24,713 bases of DNA, taken from contig NZ_DASWSJ010000262.1 of assembly GCF_036402745.1 (NCBI RefSeq), forward strand, positions 1 to 24,713, given 5' to 3'. Below the pieces are notes generated by a model. It had not been told where the DNA came from. It searched no databases and saw only the letters and a program-made list of their open reading frames with translations. How positions within the stretch are numbered: position 1 is the first letter of the stretch; every line of letters begins with the position of its first letter. Of this stretch, positions 21,952 to 24,713 are shown one piece after another. The stretch is from Actinophytocola sp036402745. Its GTDB lineage: Bacteria; Actinomycetota; Actinomycetes; Mycobacteriales; Pseudonocardiaceae. A program made the translations under genes and the position numbers.

Positions 21952-24713
21952 ATGACAGCCAAGTACGGGGTGCTCGGGCCGCTGCTGATCACCGGCCCTG
22001 ACGGCCGGTGGGTGCGGCTGCGTGGGGTCCGGCAGCGGTCGCTGCTCGCGATGTTGCTCTTCCACGCCAACGAGCAGGTCCCCGCCGACCGGCTCGTCGA
22101 CGCGCTCTGGCCGGACGTCCCGCCCAAGTCCTACGCCTCCAACCTGCACACCTACGTCTCCCGGCTGCGTGACCGGCTCGGCCCGATCGACCACACCGGC
22201 CGCGGCTACCGGCTGCGCGTCGCCGACGACGACCTCGACCTCCTCGTGTTCCGGCGGGAGGCCGCCGCCGGGCGGGCCACCCGGGACCCGGCCGCGGCCG
22301 TCGCCCACCTGCGCCGGGCGCTCGCCCAGTGGCGTGACCAACCGCTCGCCGACCTGACCGTGCCGGTCCTCGACGCCGAGGTGGCGCGGCTGGAAGCCGA
22401 GCGGTTCGCCGTCTTCGAGGACTGCGTCGACGCCGAGCTCGCCGCCGGCCGGCACCCCGAGCTGGTCGGTGAGCTGCAGGCCGCGGTCGCCCAGCACCCG
22501 CTGCGCGAGCGGCTCGTCGGGCAGCTGATGGTCGCGCTGCAACGCTCCGGCCGGCAGGTCGAGGCGCTCGCCGCCTACCGCGACACCCGCGCCACGCTCA
22601 TCGAGGAGACCGGCCTCGAGCCCGGCCCGGAGCTGCGCGACGTGCACGCCACGATCCTGCGCGGCGACCCTGACCCCGACCCCGGCGCCGGTCCCGCGCC
22701 GACCTGGCCCGTCCGCCAGCTGCCCGCAGAGCTGGCCGACTTCTCCGGCCGCCACGACCTCGTCGACGGGCTCACCGACGTGCTGGCAACCCGGCGCGCC
22801 CCACTCGTCGTGCTCAGCGGCGAGCCCGGTGTCGGCAAGAGCATGCTCGCCGTCCGGGTGGCCCACCGGGTGCGCGCCGGCTTCCCCGACGGCCAGCTGT
22901 TCGCCCACCTCGCCGGCGCCACCGACCCGCGTGAGGTCGGCGAGGTGCTCGCCGACCTGCTGCGGACCCTCGGCGTCACCGGCCCCGCGATCCCCGACGA
23001 CCTCCACGCCAAGGCCGCGGTCCTGCGCAGCAGGCTCGCGGACAAGAAGGTCCTGCTCGTCCTCGACGACGCCGCCGACCCCGCCCAGATCCGCCCGCTG
23101 CTCCCGGGCACCACGGCCAGCGCCGTGCTCGTCACGAGCCGCCGCCGGCTCTCCGGGCTCGCCGGCGCGCACCGCGTGGTCGTCCCGCCGTTCACCGACG
23201 CCGAGGCCGGCGAGTTGCTGGAGCGCGTCGCCGGCGCTCGGGTCGGCGGGGACCCGGCCGGCGCCGAACGCATCGCCGCGGCCTGCGGCAACCTGCCGCT
23301 CGCGCTGCGGATCGCGGCCACCCGGCTGTCGCTGCGCCCGCAGCTGCGCCTGGGCGAGCTCGCCGACCGGCTGGCCGACGAGCGGCGCCGGCTCGACGAG
23401 CTCACCGTCAGCGACCTGCAGGTGCGCCCCGGCCTCGCGCTGAGCTACGAGGCGCTGGCCGAGCCGGCCCGCTACCTGTTCCGGCTGATCGGCATGGTCG
23501 ACGTCGCCAACCACCCGGCGTGGGCGCTCGCCGTGCTCCTCGACGGCCCGGAGGGCGAGGCCGCGGTGGAGGAGCTCGTCGAGTCGAGCCTGCTCCAGCC
23601 GGCCGGCGTCGACGCGTGCGGCGAGCCCCGGTTCGTCATGCACGACATCGTCCGCGCGTTCGCCACCGAGCTCGCGCTGGAGCGCCCCGGCCTCCCGGAG
23701 CGCGAGCTCGCCGGCACCCGGCTGATCTACGCGGGCTTCGCACTGACCGACCTGCTCGTCCGGCGGCTGCCCCGGGTGTCGCCGCTGCCCGACCCCGCCG
23801 AGGACCTCCCGGCGCCGCCGCTGCCCGCGGACACGCTGCGCCGGGTGCTCGCCGACCCGGAGGCGTGGTTCGCCACCGAGCGGCAGACCCTGGTCGCGGG
23901 GATCGGCCGGCTGTGCCGGGTCGACGAGTTCTGCGACGGCCAGTACGTCATCGCGGCGCGGATGTTCGACCGGTTCGCCGCGTACCTGTGGCTGCACGGC
24001 TACTACGCCGACCTGCGCTTCTGCGCCGACGCGCTCACCGGTGCCGCCCGCGCCAGCGGCAACGACGCCGTCGAGGCCCGCGCGGAGGCCGTGCTGGCCC
24101 GGCTGCTGCACGTGCGCGGCCGGTACGCCGAAGCCGTCGGCAAGTACCGCTGGTGCGTCGACCGGCTGGCCCGCGTGGACGACCGGCGCACCGGCGCGTG
24201 GGTGCTCACCAACCTGGCCGACTGCCTCACCGGGCTCGGCGAGCCGGACGAGGCGCTGCGGCTCGCCGACCGGGCGGCCGCGCTGTTCGCCGGCGACGAC
24301 TTCGCCACGCTGTCCGTGCTGCGCGCCCGGTCGGCGGCGCTGAACCGGCTCGGCCGGCCGGCGGAGTCGGTGCGGATCGACACCGAGGCGCTGGACGTCG
24401 CCCGGCGCGGCGGTGACCCGAGGACGGTCGCGCGGGCGTTGCAGAGCCTCGGGTGGAGCCTGGCGCTCACCGGCTCACTGGACCGGGCGGCGGTCGCGGT
24501 GCAGGACGCGGTGGCGTTGCTGCGCCGGACGACCGAGCGTTCGGCGCTGGCCCGCGCGCTGCGCACGCTGGGCGCGATCCACGCAGGGCAGGGCCGGCGG
24601 GACCGGGCGGTGGAGGCGTTCCTGGAGGGCCGGCGGATCGCCGAGGAGATCAACGAGCGGCCGCGCGAGCTGTCCTGCGCGCGGGCGCTCGCGGCGAGCT
24701 GGGTCGGCGCCGG
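21952..24713 (+). CDS. AfsR/SARP-type regulator with NB-ARC ATPase and TPR repeats (partial at right edge)
   Basis: 920 codons are visible without a stop, so the gene runs out of the window. The N-terminal winged-helix DNA-binding domain spans ~5-93 (LRGVRQRSLLAMLLFHANEQVPADRLVDALWPD, then NLHTYVSRLRDRLG, GRGYRLRV). The BTAD helical domain spans ~96-238 (HPLRERLVGQLMVALQRSGRQVEALAAYR, GLEPGPELR). An NB-ARC/STAND ATPase follows with Walker A GEPGVGKS at 290-297, Walker B VLLVLDD at 367-373, SAVLVTSRRR and the GNLPLALRI motif, then MHDIVRAFA. From ~690 on, helical TPR-like repeats (ARLLHVRGRYAEAV, LTNLADCLTGLGEPDEALRL, ALQSLGWSLALTGSLDRA) form the sensor part. Such proteins activate secondary metabolism or development as ATP-switched oligomers. 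The ATG at 21952 is the only fitting start. The target genes lie outside the window or are unknown. Confidence 0.93.
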   Translation, partial: MTAKYGVLGPLLITGPDGRWVRLRGVRQRSLLAMLLFHANEQVPADRLVDALWPDVPPKSYASNLHTYVSRLRDRLGPIDHTGRGYRLRVADDDLDLLVFRREAAAGRATRDPAAAVAHLRRALAQWRDQPLADLTVPVLDAEVARLEAERFAVFEDCVDAELAAGRHPELVGELQAAVAQHPLRERLVGQLMVALQRSGRQVEALAAYRDTRATLIEETGLEPGPELRDVHATILRGDPDPDPGAGPAPTWPVRQLPAELADFSGRHDLVDGLTDVLATRRAPLVVLSGEPGVGKSMLAVRVAHRVRAGFPDGQLFAHLAGATDPREVGEVLADLLRTLGVTGPAIPDDLHAKAAVLRSRLADKKVLLVLDDAADPAQIRPLLPGTTASAVLVTSRRRLSGLAGAHRVVVPPFTDAEAGELLERVAGARVGGDPAGAERIAAACGNLPLALRIAATRLSLRPQLRLGELADRLADERRRLDELTVSDLQVRPGLALSYEALAEPARYLFRLIGMVDVANHPAWALAVLLDGPEGEAAVEELVESSLLQPAGVDACGEPRFVMHDIVRAFATELALERPGLPERELAGTRLIYAGFALTDLLVRRLPRVSPLPDPAEDLPAPPLPADTLRRVLADPEAWFATERQTLVAGIGRLCRVDEFCDGQYVIAARMFDRFAAYLWLHGYYADLRFCADALTGAARASGNDAVEARAEAVLARLLHVRGRYAEAVGKYRWCVDRLARVDDRRTGAWVLTNLADCLTGLGEPDEALRLADRAAALFAGDDFATLSVLRARSAALNRLGRPAESVRIDTEALDVARRGGDPRTVARALQSLGWSLALTGSLDRAAVAVQDAVALLRRTTERSALARALRTLGAIHAGQGRRDRAVEAFLEGRRIAEEINERPRELSCARALAASWVGA

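Noticed and set aside
21705..22001. 98-codon frame between gatB and the AfsR-type gene
   Set aside because: It has no ribosome binding site and no recognisable domain, and it crosses the 32-bp repeats and the start of the next gene in another frame.
21904..24111. 735-codon antisense open frame opposite the AfsR-type gene
   Set aside because: The plus-strand frame has clear SARP, NB-ARC and TPR motifs. The antisense product is compositionally a shadow.

Overview
The window is chromosomal DNA of a high-GC actinobacterium. Codons overwhelmingly end in G or C, GTG and TTG starts are common, and several genes have a TANNNT hexamer directly upstream with little or no leader. The family mix and the order metE-like / ligA / ACT-protein / gatC / gatA / gatB match the conserved actinobacterial block known in Mycobacterium tuberculosis (Rv3015c to Rv3009c). 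A Pseudonocardiales genus is my best guess, but genus and species cannot be fixed from the sequence.

Layout. (1) 1-2526: the end of a gene rich in Pro-Glu-Ala repeats, a DUF350 membrane protein and a membrane-anchored spermidine-synthase-like enzyme, read as one operon. (2) 2527-2936: no intact gene, but a decayed TIR-like (ThsB/MTH538-type) coding remnant that lost its N-terminus and its WxxxE glutamate. (3) 2937-4986, minus strand: SDR oxidoreductase, VOC protein and QueA-like enzyme, joined by ATGA overlaps. (4) 5109-6888: a GAF sensor histidine kinase and NarL/FixJ regulator, divergent from (3), with a GGAC-N4-GTCC palindrome between them. (5) 7012-8607: a secreted PQQ-type beta-propeller, closed by a strong shared terminator. 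(6) 8660-9927, minus strand: a small TfoX/YjbR-like protein and a PLP threonine/serine dehydratase. (7) 9969-11018: a MetE-C-terminal-like protein. (8) 11071-13869: a DHA2-type MFS pump divergent from a TetR regulator, with three matching palindromic operators between them, then an unknown protein coupled to the TetR gene. (9) 13880-17452: ligA, a GNAT acetyltransferase and a class I methyltransferase. (10) 17465-18118, minus strand: the ACT-domain protein. (11) 18330-21660: gatCAB, each junction an ATGA overlap, ended by a GC-rich terminator. (12) 21863-24713: a 32-bp tandem repeat leading into a large AfsR-type SARP/NB-ARC/TPR regulator that runs off the window.

Most of the window is ordinary core or accessory metabolism with clear local regulation. 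The observations most worth following are the TIR remnant, the 32-bp repeats that embed the promoter of the AfsR-type gene, the triplet of TetR operators, and a recurring GTCC-N5-GGAC-like motif inside genes that is repeatedly accommodated with rare A/T-ending codons.
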